Shown here piece after piece: positions 1-7,028 of a stretch of 41,713 nt of DNA. The translations under genes and the position numbers were made by a program. The notes beneath the pieces are model-generated. The model had not been told where the DNA came from, ran no database searches, and saw only the letters and a program-made list of their open reading frames with translations. The stretch's first letter is position 1. Every line of letters begins with the position of its first letter. This stretch comes from Saprospiraceae bacterium. GTDB lineage: Bacteria > Bacteroidota > Bacteroidia > Chitinophagales > Saprospiraceae. The stretch spans positions 1 through 41,713 of the forward strand of contig JALHQW010000065.1 in NCBI GenBank assembly GCA_022841745.1, given 5' to 3'.

Positions 1-86
1 TTTAGGAACACCAAAAATTTCATCAGCATGATATTGTTCTTGTGCGGCAAGCTCGAATTTAAACCATTATATGCTAAATGAGGAAT

Positions 87-485
87 TCAGCTTACCCACA
101 CGAAATCACGAAGAACCATAAAATAGCATTTAATGTGGTCGTTATTGCCCATCATGGCAAGCCTAACTAAGTCCCATAAATTTTTTTCAATAGTTTGCTT
201 TGAAACATCCTTACCTACCCATTTTGATTCTATAGCAACTATAATTTCATGCTTTTCATTATAAACGACAAAGTCAATTTCAGGTTTACGACCTCTTCCT
301 GGAGTCATATCTCCTAAAATTGGATGTTTTACCTCAGCATGGACGTTTGCTCCATAACGAGTATTTAATATCTGCGCAATTGGTGTACATAGATATTTTT
401 CTGAGAAAATGGAAGCCCTATGGCATGCATGTTCGAATTGAAGCCAACCGCCAATGCCTATAGCAAGAACCTTTTCTAATTCCAT
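87..485 (-). CDS. Orphan PD-(D/E)XK nuclease-like hypothetical protein, possibly truncated
   Basis: This 132-residue protein carries an acidic motif EID at 69-71 on a predicted strand and E-S-K at 86-88 on the next one. The D71...E86-x-K88 spacing is that of PD-(D/E)XK nuclease folds. There is no signal peptide or membrane segment. Homologues of this kind usually run past the following 'CYF' strand, whereas this one stops 13 residues after it starts. Beyond the stop, positions 66 to 1 in another minus-strand frame read as a protein-like stretch (FKFELAAQEQYHADEIFGVPK-like, about 21 residues) that runs off the window. The gene may therefore be frameshifted or decayed. The nuclease fold is inferred from motif spacing only, and no substrate or partner can be named. 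It could equally be a short intact unknown protein. Confidence 0.5.
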   Translation of the reverse strand: MELEKVLAIGIGGWLQFEHACHRASIFSEKYLCTPIAQILNTRYGANVHAEVKHPILGDMTPGRGRKPEIDFVVYNEKHEIIVAIESKWVGKDVSKQTIEKNLWDLVRLAMMGNNDHIKCYFMVLRDFVWVS

Positions 486-507
486 ATTAATTAAATAAAG
501 TCTGATG

Positions 508-515
508 CAAATGTA
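508..515 (-). promoter_or_regulatory. Candidate -7 promoter element (TACATTTG on minus strand)
   Basis: The minus strand reads TACATTTG, matching the Bacteroidota -7 consensus TAnnTTTG. It ends 23 nt upstream of the ATG of the PD-(D/E)XK-like gene. No convincing TTG -33 element is seen at the right distance, so support is moderate. Confidence 0.35.
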
Positions 516-564
516 TTGTCTTTACTATTCCATTAACGCTGAACTCCTTCCGATATAACATTTT

Positions 565-594
565 AGTGGCCAGCTACAAAAGCAGCTGGTCACT
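565..594. terminator. Hairpin between two minus-strand genes
   Basis: The 11-nt arms AGTGGCCAGCT and AGCTGGTCACT pair with one G-U/mismatch position around an 8-nt loop. It lies just downstream (minus strand) of the gluconate-2-dh3-like gene. There is no clear T-run on the minus-strand side, so terminator function is only probable. Confidence 0.4.
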
Positions 595-624
595 AAGAAT
601 GAAACTAAACGCTAACCCAGTAAA

Positions 625-1203
625 TCACGACGTCGCCCAAGCCGCCCCCACCTCGCTATAAGGTATGCAGCCGTGGTAAGCCCCCGGTACCGGGTCGTAT
701 TTCAAGAACTCTGTGGCACCAACCTCCGAGGTACAGAACCCGAGCACCGTCAGTTCCTTCATGGTTTTGAAGAAATGTGGCGGGTCTTCCGGTTTGCGGC
801 CTTCGGCGTAGGCTTCGGCGTCGAACTTGGTCAGCACGGCGTCCTGCTCCTCCGGCTTTAGGGCAGCGAAGGACTTGCCGTGCGCTGACTTGGCCTCGGC
901 TTCGATGGCTTTCAGGCCGTCCCGGAAGGCGGCTTTGTCCTTGTCCTGGTAAAACTCGGCCATTAGCTGGTCAATGAAATTATGTACCCCGGCATCCTTG
1001 GCACCCGGTGTGTCCGTCTTCGGGATGATGCGGTCAACGATGGCCTCCAACGTGCTACCCTCCTCAGCGGTGAAGAATTTGGGTGCCCAACCTGACCCCT
1101 TCGGCTCGGCCTTGCAGCCAGCCATCACGCCCGAAATGGCGCTTGCGGAAAGCACCCCGCCCAAAAGCAGGGTTGCGTTTTTTATAGCGTCTCTTCTGTT
1201 CAT
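625..1203 (-). CDS. Gluconate 2-dehydrogenase subunit 3 family lipoprotein
   Basis: This 192-residue protein begins MNRRDAIKN, a twin-arginine-like motif, followed by a hydrophobic stretch and a lipobox V-M-A-G-C with Cys30 as the likely lipidated residue. The body (EEGSTLEAIVDRIIPKTDTP, then GVHNFIDQLM) is typical of the gluconate_2-dh3 family. Those proteins are small subunits that accompany FAD-dependent GMC dehydrogenases in the periplasm. It is the last gene of a three-gene minus-strand group with the GMC oxidoreductase. The Tat-like leader suggests the pair may be exported folded with FAD bound. Subunit identity comes from known family features; the specific sugar or alcohol substrate cannot be read from the sequence. 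Confidence 0.85.
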   Translation of the reverse strand: MNRRDAIKNATLLLGGVLSASAISGVMAGCKAEPKGSGWAPKFFTAEEGSTLEAIVDRIIPKTDTPGAKDAGVHNFIDQLMAEFYQDKDKAAFRDGLKAIEAEAKSAHGKSFAALKPEEQDAVLTKFDAEAYAEGRKPEDPPHFFKTMKELTVLGFCTSEVGATEFLKYDPVPGAYHGCIPYSEVGAAWATS

Positions 1204-1211
1204 TTTTTTAT

Positions 1212-1294
1212 GGTTGAAAAGGGTTGATAAGGGTTGATGAGGTTGATAGCAGGATCTTGAAACCCCTTATCAACTTTATAAACCCTTATCAACC
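1212..1294. repeat. Local GGTTGATAAGGG tandem/inverted repeat
   Basis: The spacer between the DUF1648 gene and the subunit-3 gene is almost wholly made of the word GGTTGAtaa(g) repeated directly (1212-1248) and then inverted (1263-1294). GGTTGATAAGGG at 1222-1233 pairs perfectly with CCCTTATCAACC at 1283-1294. The stem can extend to about 27 nt with three mismatches. The right arm touches the stop codon of the upstream gene. It may act as a hairpin in the operon mRNA, separating expression of the last gene. Confidence 0.75.
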
Positions 1295-1785
1295 TATGTT
1301 TTACGAAATAATGGAACGAAATTCAGTATTAAAACAACAAACGGCACTCCTATGACAATTGGCAAAAGCCATGACCCTAATATGCTCACTGTAGGGTGGG
1401 TGATTTCCCAAGTCAAAACAAAGAAAAGGGAGGCAAAAAAAGCATTCAACCACCGTAGCGTCAACCGGGCACGGGCATACTCCGACTGTGCATTTTCTAC
1501 CGTAATTTTCTGAGGGTAGTTAAAGCGGTCGGGCCTACGGCATAGGTAAATGATGAATGGAATTAGAACGATGGCGATGGCTGGCAAAAGCCAAACCATG
1601 TTCTTGTTGCCCCATCTATCCGCCTCGCCCGAGGGGCCAAAATGCACCGGGATAGTTTCAGGCAAGCTGCCATAATTGGTAGCAGCTAATGCCACACACC
1701 CAATAGCGACAGCCACTGCCACGCCATCCAGCACCCATTCAATGGTGCTGCGCTGATGTATCGTGACTGGGGGGCGGTTGTTCAT
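1294..1785 (-). CDS. DUF1648-domain membrane protein
   Basis: This 163-residue protein has four predicted membrane segments (about 17-40, 65-83, 108-128 and 136-158). Between the first two is the DUF1648 signature 'LPETIPVHFGPSGEADRWG'. DUF1648 proteins are small integral membrane proteins, some related to SdpI-type immunity proteins; no enzymatic role is known. Its start overlaps the stop of the GMC gene by one base (TGATG), which implies translational coupling. Why a DUF1648 protein lies between the two dehydrogenase subunits is unknown; it may anchor or protect the complex, or simply share the transcript. Confidence 0.8.
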   Translation of the reverse strand: MNNRPPVTIHQRSTIEWVLDGVAVAVAIGCVALAATNYGSLPETIPVHFGPSGEADRWGNKNMVWLLPAIAIVLIPFIIYLCRRPDRFNYPQKITVENAQSEYARARLTLRWLNAFFASLFFVLTWEITHPTVSILGSWLLPIVIGVPFVVLILNFVPLFRKT

Positions 1786-3512
1786 CAGATATTTCCTTTG
1801 TTGAGTTCCTTCACTGCAAAATCAGCCGCCCGTGCCGTCAGCGCCATATAGGTCAGCGACGGATTCACGCAGGCGGCGGAGGTCATGCAGGCACCATCGG
1901 TCACGAAGACGTTCGGGGCACCATGCACTTGGTTCCATTTGTTCAGTACCGAGGTCTTAGGGTCTTTGCCCATGCGGGCGGTGCCCATTTCGTGTATGCC
2001 AAGGCCGGGGCCATAGACATCGTCATTGCCCTTCACGTCCTTCAGGCCAGCGGCTTCCAGCATTTCGACAGCGCTGGCGACCATATCCTTGCGCATGGCG
2101 AGTTCGTTCTCCTTGATTTCCACGTCCATTGTGAGGGTGGGCATACCGTACATATCCAGCACATCCTTGTTGAGGGTGATGCGGTTGTCTTCGTAGGGGA
2201 GCATCTCGCCGAAGCCCGTGAGGCCCATGCGCCATTGGCCGGGTTCGTGCATTTCCTCCTTCATGGCCTTGCCGAAGCCAAGCTCTGCCACCAGGCTCTG
2301 CCAACCCGTTCGGCTGCCGCCGCCCTGGTATCCGTAGCCCCGCAGGAAGTCGCTGCGCTTGGTCTTGGCGTCCACGTTGCGGAAGCGGGGGATGTAGATA
2401 CCGTTCGCACGGCGGCCTGAGTAGTACCTATCGCCAAAATCGTCGGACTTGCCGCTGGCCCCTGCCTTAAAGTGGTGGTCCATCACGTTGCGGCCCAATT
2501 GGTCGCTTTCATTGCCCATGCCATTGGGGAAGCGGCTGCTCACCGAGTTCATCAAAATCCAAGTGGAGTTGAAGGCGCTGGCGCAAACAAAGACGATTTT
2601 CGAGTAAAACTCCATCTCCTGCTTCGTCTCGGCGTCGAGGATTTTCACGCCCTTGGCCTTGCCTGTTTTTTCATCATAAATAATGGAGTGAACGATGCTG
2701 TTCGGGCGGAGGGTCATGTTTCCAGTCAGTTCGGCGGCCTTTAGCCCCCCGGCGTTGCTGCTGTAGTAGCCGCCAAACGGACAACCCCTCATGCAGAGGT
2801 TGCGGAACTGGCAGTTGCCACGGCCCAGTTTTTTCTGCGCCTCGGTGGCCTGCGTGATGTGGGCCGTTCGGCCCATCGTAATTTTGCGGTCTTTGAACTT
2901 TGACTCCACTTTGGCCTTCAAGTCCGTTTCGAGGCAGTTCATTTCCATAGCTGGCTGGAACTTACCATCGGGCAGTTGCGGCAGTCCCTCATTGGAACCG
3001 CTCACCCCAATAAACTCTTCGATATAATCGTACCAAGGCGCAATGTCGGCATAGCGGATAGGCCAGTCCACGCCGATGCCCTCCTTGGCATTGGCCTCGA
3101 AGTCAAGATCGCTGAAGCGGTAGCTCTGGCGGCCCCAAACGATGGAGCGCCCTCCGACGTGGTAGCCCCGCATCCAATCGAATCGCTTGACCTCGGTATA
3201 GGGGTGCTCGTCGTCCTTCACGAACCAGTGCTTGTGGCCCTCGTTCACAGTGTAGCCCGTGCGGTTCTGCTTTTGGTAATGCTTGTCAATTTCAGCCTGC
3301 GAAACCCGGCCACGGTTGGGTAGATCCCAAGGTGCCATGTTCATGGTCGGGTAGTCTTCAATGTGCTTGACCATGCGGCCCCGCTCCAGCACGAGGGTCT
3401 TCAGGCCCTTCTCCGACAGTTCCTTGGCGGCTATGCCCCCGCTGATGCCACTGCCGATGACGATGGCATCATAGGTGCTATCCTGCTGCCATTTTCCGTT
3501 GATGTTGCTCAT
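1785..3512 (-). CDS. GMC family FAD-dependent oxidoreductase
   Basis: This 575-residue protein starts at MSNINGKW. An upstream in-frame start at 3569 would place 19 residues inside a palindromic repeat, so 3512 is preferred. Visible features are the dinucleotide-binding loop GSGISGG (20-26), the GMC block around 'GYHVGGRSIVWGRQS' (about 117-131), a three-Cys cluster (C234, C240, C244), and the C-terminal block HEMGTARMG with likely catalytic His507 and 'VNPSLTYMAL' with Asn550. The family oxidises sugars or alcohols using FAD. With the subunit-3 lipoprotein downstream it resembles gluconate-dehydrogenase-like or 3-ketoglycoside-forming complexes. No cytochrome subunit is present here. There is no export signal on this subunit; it could be carried out with its Tat-leader partner. 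The substrate is unknown. Confidence 0.9.
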   Translation of the reverse strand: MSNINGKWQQDSTYDAIVIGSGISGGIAAKELSEKGLKTLVLERGRMVKHIEDYPTMNMAPWDLPNRGRVSQAEIDKHYQKQNRTGYTVNEGHKHWFVKDDEHPYTEVKRFDWMRGYHVGGRSIVWGRQSYRFSDLDFEANAKEGIGVDWPIRYADIAPWYDYIEEFIGVSGSNEGLPQLPDGKFQPAMEMNCLETDLKAKVESKFKDRKITMGRTAHITQATEAQKKLGRGNCQFRNLCMRGCPFGGYYSSNAGGLKAAELTGNMTLRPNSIVHSIIYDEKTGKAKGVKILDAETKQEMEFYSKIVFVCASAFNSTWILMNSVSSRFPNGMGNESDQLGRNVMDHHFKAGASGKSDDFGDRYYSGRRANGIYIPRFRNVDAKTKRSDFLRGYGYQGGGSRTGWQSLVAELGFGKAMKEEMHEPGQWRMGLTGFGEMLPYEDNRITLNKDVLDMYGMPTLTMDVEIKENELAMRKDMVASAVEMLEAAGLKDVKGNDDVYGPGLGIHEMGTARMGKDPKTSVLNKWNQVHGAPNVFVTDGACMTSAACVNPSLTYMALTARAADFAVKELNKGNI

Positions 3513-3518
3513 TCTTCG

Positions 3519-3596
3519 ATATAAGGATTGATGGATTGAAGGACGGAAGGATTGAAGGTGGGGCTGCAACGCCCTTCAATCCTTCAATCCTTATAT
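3519..3596. repeat. 24-bp inverted repeat built of AAGGATTGA words
   Basis: Arms 3519-3542 and 3573-3596 are complementary over 24 nt with one mismatch, around a 30-nt loop that holds a further AAGGATTGAAGG copy. The array sits just upstream of the GMC start codon, in its 5' leader. The same 8-bp word forms the array at 8120-8195. Confidence 0.8.
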
Positions 3597-3914
3597 CCTT
3601 GAAATTTTCGGGGGAAAGATAGGCAGTGGGCAGAATTTACGCCGTGATTTTTTTGCCCGCTAAAAGCAAATCATATTTGGCCAAGGATGCTGCCCGACCA
3701 TTTTGACTACTAAAAAGCACTGCTCGCCGACATTTTTCCTTTTTTGACCGTTACTGAAAGATTAAATTCAGTGTTTGTGCTTGTACCAAATATTTTTTTT
3801 GCCGTTCTTGCAGTGCCTTTTCCAAATTCCCCCGTTTACTTGAGTGCTGTGTTGTGCGTGTGGTAAGGATTCAATTTTTGCTCCGCAAAGCATCTTCACA
3901 ATTTGGGCTAAGCC
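3597..3914. other. Divergent promoter region without genes
   Basis: This roughly 320-bp spacer separates the minus-strand GMC operon from the plus-strand lysozyme gene. It contains T-rich tracts and a minus-strand TATCTTTC at 3614-3621, a near match to the -7 consensus about 100 nt upstream of the GMC start. I see no small ORF or stable hairpin. Confidence 0.5.
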
Positions 3915-4700
3915 ATGAAACGATTTTTCTTCCTTGTAGGAACGCTAATTTTCTTTGTCGGCTGCGAGCAACGCACCTTGCGCAAGGACGGCTTCAGTGT
4001 GCATGGTATTGACGTTTCGCACTACCAAAGCAAAGTGGACTGGCCGCTCGTTGCTTCGCAAAACGTGCAGTTTGCCTTCGTGAAGGCCACTGAAGGACAG
4101 TCCATGCAGGATACTGTTTTTTGCGAAAATTGGGAGGGCATTCGGTCAGCGGGCATGTTGCGGGGCGCTTACCACTTCTTCCGGCCCGGCACCTCCGCCG
4201 AATTACAGGCAGCGCATTTCATCGCCAGCGTTGGCCTCCAGCACGGCGACCTGCCCCCCGTGCTCGATGTGGAAGTGACCGACGAGCAACCCACCCAAGT
4301 GGTACTGGCCGGTGTGCGCACTTGGCTTTCCATCGTCGGCGACCACTGGAAAATCAAGCCCATCGTTTATACCAACCAGAAATTCTACAACCGCCACCTG
4401 GCCGGCCAATTGCCTGCCCACCCCATTTGGATAGCCCGCTACACCGACTGGAACGTGCCCGAACTGGCCGATGGACACCCTTGGCATTTTTGGCAGTACG
4501 GCGCACAAGGCCAAATGGCTGGCATCGTCGGTGACGTGGATTTCAATGTGTTCAACGGCAACTTGGAAAGCCTGCAAGCGATGACCCTTCAGCGACCATT
4601 GCCTTTGCTCAATCGGATGCCGGAGCCACCTATTGTCGTAGAGCCACAGCCTGCCGTTGCAGCGCAGCCTTCCATGCCTTATGCAGCTGCGAATCCTTGA
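3915..4700 (+). CDS. GH25 family lysozyme, lipoprotein
   Basis: This 261-residue protein has a short hydrophobic leader and lipobox F-F-V-G-C (Cys17), so it is probably a lipoprotein. The GH25 signature follows: VHGIDVSHYQSKVDW with Asp33, 'FAFVKATEG', and the catalytic D-V-E at 118-120 within PPVLDVEVTD. Later 'WIARYTDW' and 'HFWQYG...DVDFNVF' complete the TIM-barrel pattern. GH25 enzymes hydrolyse the beta-1,4 bond between MurNAc and GlcNAc. The last ~40 residues are Pro/Ala/Val-rich and look disordered. The gene stands alone between two strand-switch spacers. The role could be cell-wall turnover or attack on other bacteria; the sequence does not decide. Confidence 0.92.
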   Translation: MKRFFFLVGTLIFFVGCEQRTLRKDGFSVHGIDVSHYQSKVDWPLVASQNVQFAFVKATEGQSMQDTVFCENWEGIRSAGMLRGAYHFFRPGTSAELQAAHFIASVGLQHGDLPPVLDVEVTDEQPTQVVLAGVRTWLSIVGDHWKIKPIVYTNQKFYNRHLAGQLPAHPIWIARYTDWNVPELADGHPWHFWQYGAQGQMAGIVGDVDFNVFNGNLESLQAMTLQRPLPLLNRMPEPPIVVEPQPAVAAQPSMPYAAANP

Positions 4701-4854
4701 ACCTGCACCTTCTCAGCCTATCCTCATGGTATCATAACAAGCCCTTGTCCAAATGGGTAGTCCCTTATCTATGAGGGAATTTTCAACGCCATTTTGATTC
4801 GCCGCTAAATTGACTGAAATCACTTAGATTTGTCGTAACTTAGTATTTAAAATG

Positions 4855-4880
4855 TAACTACTTAGCAGGGGTGTTTTTGG
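4855..4880 (+). repeat. Partial copy (left end) of the paired-hairpin element
   Basis: GTAACTACTTAG followed by AGGGGTGTTTTTGGGG closely matches the left end of the element at 17249-17357 (GTAACTATTTAGTTGGGGTG...). No complementary right arm follows, so this appears to be a truncated or decayed copy. It lies downstream of the lysozyme gene and immediately before the Uma2 gene. Confidence 0.55.
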
Positions 4881-4936
4881 GGAAATTTTACATTATACCT
4901 TTTCCCTTCCCGACCCTCCCAAGCAGTTACTTTCAA

Positions 4937-5569
4937 ATGATGCATCTAATGACAGCAACCGCAATAGCAGACAGCCCCATCCACGAAATAATCCGGCTCG
5001 AACCATTGATTTTCAAAAGCCGCATGAGCAAGGAGCAGTTCAACAAGTTTGTGCTACGGCATACCGATTTGCGAATAGAAAGGGACAAAAACGGCACCAT
5101 CACAATACACCCTCCAATGACATTCGACTCCGCATACTATGAAGGCGAAGCATTTCGGATGCTTGCCAACTGGTCCAAGACCAATTCCTTTGGTAGGACC
5201 GTCAGCCCTTCCGCCTCCTTCAACCTCCCGGACGGCTCACAGCACAAGGCCGATGGCGCATGGATTTCGATGGAAAAGATAAATGAAATGAGCGAGGAGG
5301 AGCGCCGCAGCATAGCAGAGGTAGTGCCGGATTTCGTGCTTGAAGTGCTTTCTGAAACAGACAGCCTCGCAAAGGCTAAAAAGAAAATGAAGGAAGTTTG
5401 GATTGAAAATGGGGTAAGCCTTGCATGGCTTATTGACCCTAAAAAGGAAAGGGCTTGGATTTACAGGGCCAACGGGAACCATGAGGCAGTCGAGGGTTTT
5501 TCCCATTCCCTTTCTGGAGAAGATGTATTACCGGGCTTTGTTTTCAACCTTTTGGAGCTAAAAAACTGA
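4937..5569 (+). CDS. Uma2 family (DUF820) endonuclease-fold protein
   Basis: From ATG 4937 the product has 210 residues. ATG codons at 4940 and 4949 are alternatives; longer readings run into the hairpin remnant and have no conserved sequence. The Uma2 pattern is clear: 'SFNLPDGSQHKADGAW' with an acidic residue, 'VPDFVLEVLSETDSLAKAKKKM' with the conserved Glu-x-x-Ser and later Lys, and 'ENGVSLAWLIDPKKERAWIYR'. These proteins have a PD-(D/E)XK fold and are abundant in cyanobacteria and some Bacteroidota. Their natural role is not established, and they are often annotated as restriction-endonuclease-like. It has its own spacer on both sides and no methyltransferase partner, so a classical restriction system is unlikely. 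Confidence 0.88.
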   Translation: MMHLMTATAIADSPIHEIIRLEPLIFKSRMSKEQFNKFVLRHTDLRIERDKNGTITIHPPMTFDSAYYEGEAFRMLANWSKTNSFGRTVSPSASFNLPDGSQHKADGAWISMEKINEMSEEERRSIAEVVPDFVLEVLSETDSLAKAKKKMKEVWIENGVSLAWLIDPKKERAWIYRANGNHEAVEGFSHSLSGEDVLPGFVFNLLELKN

Positions 5570-5623
5570 CCTAATGAAGACTACTTCATAAGAAAATTCC
5601 AAACGGCAATGAGTTTACAACCA

Positions 5624-5631
5624 TAGTTTTG
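5624..5631 (+). promoter_or_regulatory. Candidate -7 element TAGTTTTG
   Basis: TAGTTTTG matches TAnnTTTG and ends 16 nt before the TTG start codon of the GT9 gene. It supports that start, and it implies a very short leader. No clear -33 TTG was found. Confidence 0.4.
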
Positions 5632-5647
5632 CCCTTCTACTTTTTCC

Positions 5648-6673
5648 TTGAAAAAAATCCTCGTCATCCGCTTTTCCTCCATCGGCGACATCGTGCTGAC
5701 GACGCCAGTGGTGCGCTGCCTCAAGCAACAACTTGGCGTGGAACTACACTACCTTACCAAGCGCCAATACCTGCCCTTGTTGGAATCGAACCCCAACGTT
5801 GACCGGATTTTCACCATCGAAAAAAACGCGTCGGAAGTGCTGCCCGCATTGCGCAGCGAAGGCTACGACTGTGTGGTGGACCTGCACAAAAACCTGCGCA
5901 GCCTGCAAGTTAGGTTCGGCCTCTCTTTCAAACCAAAATGGCTGACCTTCAACAAACTGAACATCGAAAAATGGCTGTTGACGGCCTTGAAAATCAATCG
6001 CCTGCCCAATGTCCACATCGTTGACCGCTACATGGAATCGGTTAAGCCATTGGGTGTAAAAAACGACGGACTGGGCTTGGATTTATTTGAGTCTGGCAGT
6101 CCGCCAATTGGAAATTGGAAGCCGAGTAAAGTCACCGACACCTTAACTGCCAACTGCCAACTGCCAACTGCCAACTACGTAGCTTTCGCTATCGGCGCCC
6201 AATACCACACCAAGCGCCTCCCAACTGCTAAAATCATCGAAATTTGCACGGCCATCAGCCAACCCATCGTTTTGCTGGGCGGCAAGGAGGAAGCGGAGGA
6301 AGGCGAGAAAATTGCAGCAAAATCAGGTGGCCATGTAACCAACCTTTGCGGCAAACTCTCGTTGCATGAATCGGCGGCTGTGCTGCGGGAGGCAGCCCTC
6401 GTCATCACCCACGACACAGGTATGATGCACATAGCGGCAGCCTTTCAGAAGCGGATACTGTCTATTTGGGGCAATACGGTGCCCGCCTTCGGCATGTACC
6501 CGTACTATGGCACCGTCAACCCCGACCAAAACACGAGCTTTCAGGTGGAGGGCCTATCATGCCGCCCCTGCTCTAAAATCGGACACCAAGCCTGCCCAAA
6601 GGGGCATTTCCGCTGCATGAACGACCAAGACGTGGAGAAAATCGCAAATGCTGCAACCCTTTCCGGTTTTTAG
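5648..6673 (+). CDS. GT9 family glycosyltransferase (LPS heptosyltransferase-like) with internal repeat
   Basis: This 341-residue protein uses a TTG start (KKILVIRFSSIGDIVLTTPV), the canonical N-terminus of GT9 heptosyltransferases. Domain 1 covers about 1-145 and domain 2 about 178-341. Domain 2 contains 'HDTGMMHIAAAF', 'IWGNTVPAFGMYPY' and a C-terminal Cys cluster (SCRPCSKIG...ACPKG...RCM). GT9 enzymes transfer ADP-heptose or related sugars to the LPS core at the cytoplasmic face. The interdomain linker (about 147-177) is odd: it encodes ATTGGAAATTGG and four copies of the 7-bp word AACTGCC, repeats otherwise seen in this window's spacers. Because 7 is not a multiple of 3, gain or loss of a unit would shift the frame and remove domain 2. 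Confidence 0.9.
   Translation: MKKILVIRFSSIGDIVLTTPVVRCLKQQLGVELHYLTKRQYLPLLESNPNVDRIFTIEKNASEVLPALRSEGYDCVVDLHKNLRSLQVRFGLSFKPKWLTFNKLNIEKWLLTALKINRLPNVHIVDRYMESVKPLGVKNDGLGLDLFESGSPPIGNWKPSKVTDTLTANCQLPTANYVAFAIGAQYHTKRLPTAKIIEICTAISQPIVLLGGKEEAEEGEKIAAKSGGHVTNLCGKLSLHESAAVLREAALVITHDTGMMHIAAAFQKRILSIWGNTVPAFGMYPYYGTVNPDQNTSFQVEGLSCRPCSKIGHQACPKGHFRCMNDQDVEKIANAATLSGF
6145..6176 (+). repeat. Heptanucleotide repeat (AACTGCC)x4 inside GT9 gene
   Basis: Four perfect AACTGCC units span 6145-6172, plus a partial AACT. They encode ...TANCQLPTAN... in the linker between the two Rossmann domains. The word is the reverse complement of the GGCAGTT motif found in spacers at 6705-6738, 6785-6818 and 11694-11725. 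Confidence 0.9.
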
Positions 6674-6697
6674 CACTGTCTTTACCAACTATGATAA

Positions 6698-6857
6698 GGT
6701 AAGGGGGCAGTTCGACAGGGGGCAGTTGGCAGTCAGGTACTGTTTAGCCTTGTCTCTCCAACCATGAAACCATGTAGGGTAAGTGGGCAGTTCGACAGGG
6801 GGCAGTGGGCAATCAGGTACTGCTAAACCAGGTCTCTCCGACCATGAAACCGTGAAA
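6698..6857 (+). repeat. 80-bp tandem direct repeat, two copies
   Basis: Copy 1 (6698-6777) and copy 2 (6778-6857) align at exactly 80 bp. Both contain GGGCAGTTCGACAGGGGGCA, a CAGGTACTG word, TCTCTCC and ACCATGAAACC. Several substitutions separate them, so the duplication is not recent. It fills the spacer after the GT9 gene. Nothing coding is evident. Confidence 0.85.
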
Positions 6858-6881
6858 CCATGAAACCATGAAACCATGAAA
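6842..6881 (+). repeat. Octanucleotide repeat (CCATGAAA)x5
   Basis: Five consecutive CCATGAAA units, the second with one change (CCGTGAAA), extend the second 80-bp copy toward the PorP/SprF promoter region. The rest of the spacer, 6882-7028, is A+T-rich leader sequence. Confidence 0.85.
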
Positions 6882-6980
6882 CTGTCACTCGCCGTGCAAA
6901 ACGGCCATTAAATTAAAAATCAGCAAATGGATTAACGGCTAAGTTGCAGTGGCTTCTACCTCCGTTTGAAGAAGAAATTC

Positions 6981-6988
6981 TATCTTTC
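6981..6988 (+). promoter_or_regulatory. Candidate -7 element TATCTTTC
   Basis: TATCTTTC differs from TAnnTTTG only at the last base and lies 40 nt upstream of the chosen PorP/SprF start at 7029. If used, it rules out the TTG reading from 6966. Confidence 0.3.
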
Positions 6989-7028
6989 GGCCTTGTGGCA
7001 CACGGCCCTCAAATCCGTACAAATTTTT

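Noticed and set aside
1923-3323. Plus-strand open frames opposite the GMC oxidoreductase
   Set aside because: They are shadows of the minus-strand gene, which has full family motifs in one continuous frame.
4871-4936. Upstream extension of the Uma2 protein
   Set aside because: The added 22 residues fall in the hairpin-element remnant and have no family similarity, whereas family similarity begins after ATG 4937.
6698-6881. CRISPR array in the repeat-rich spacer
   Set aside because: Repeats are either 80 bp in tandem or 8 bp without unique spacers, and no cas gene is nearby.
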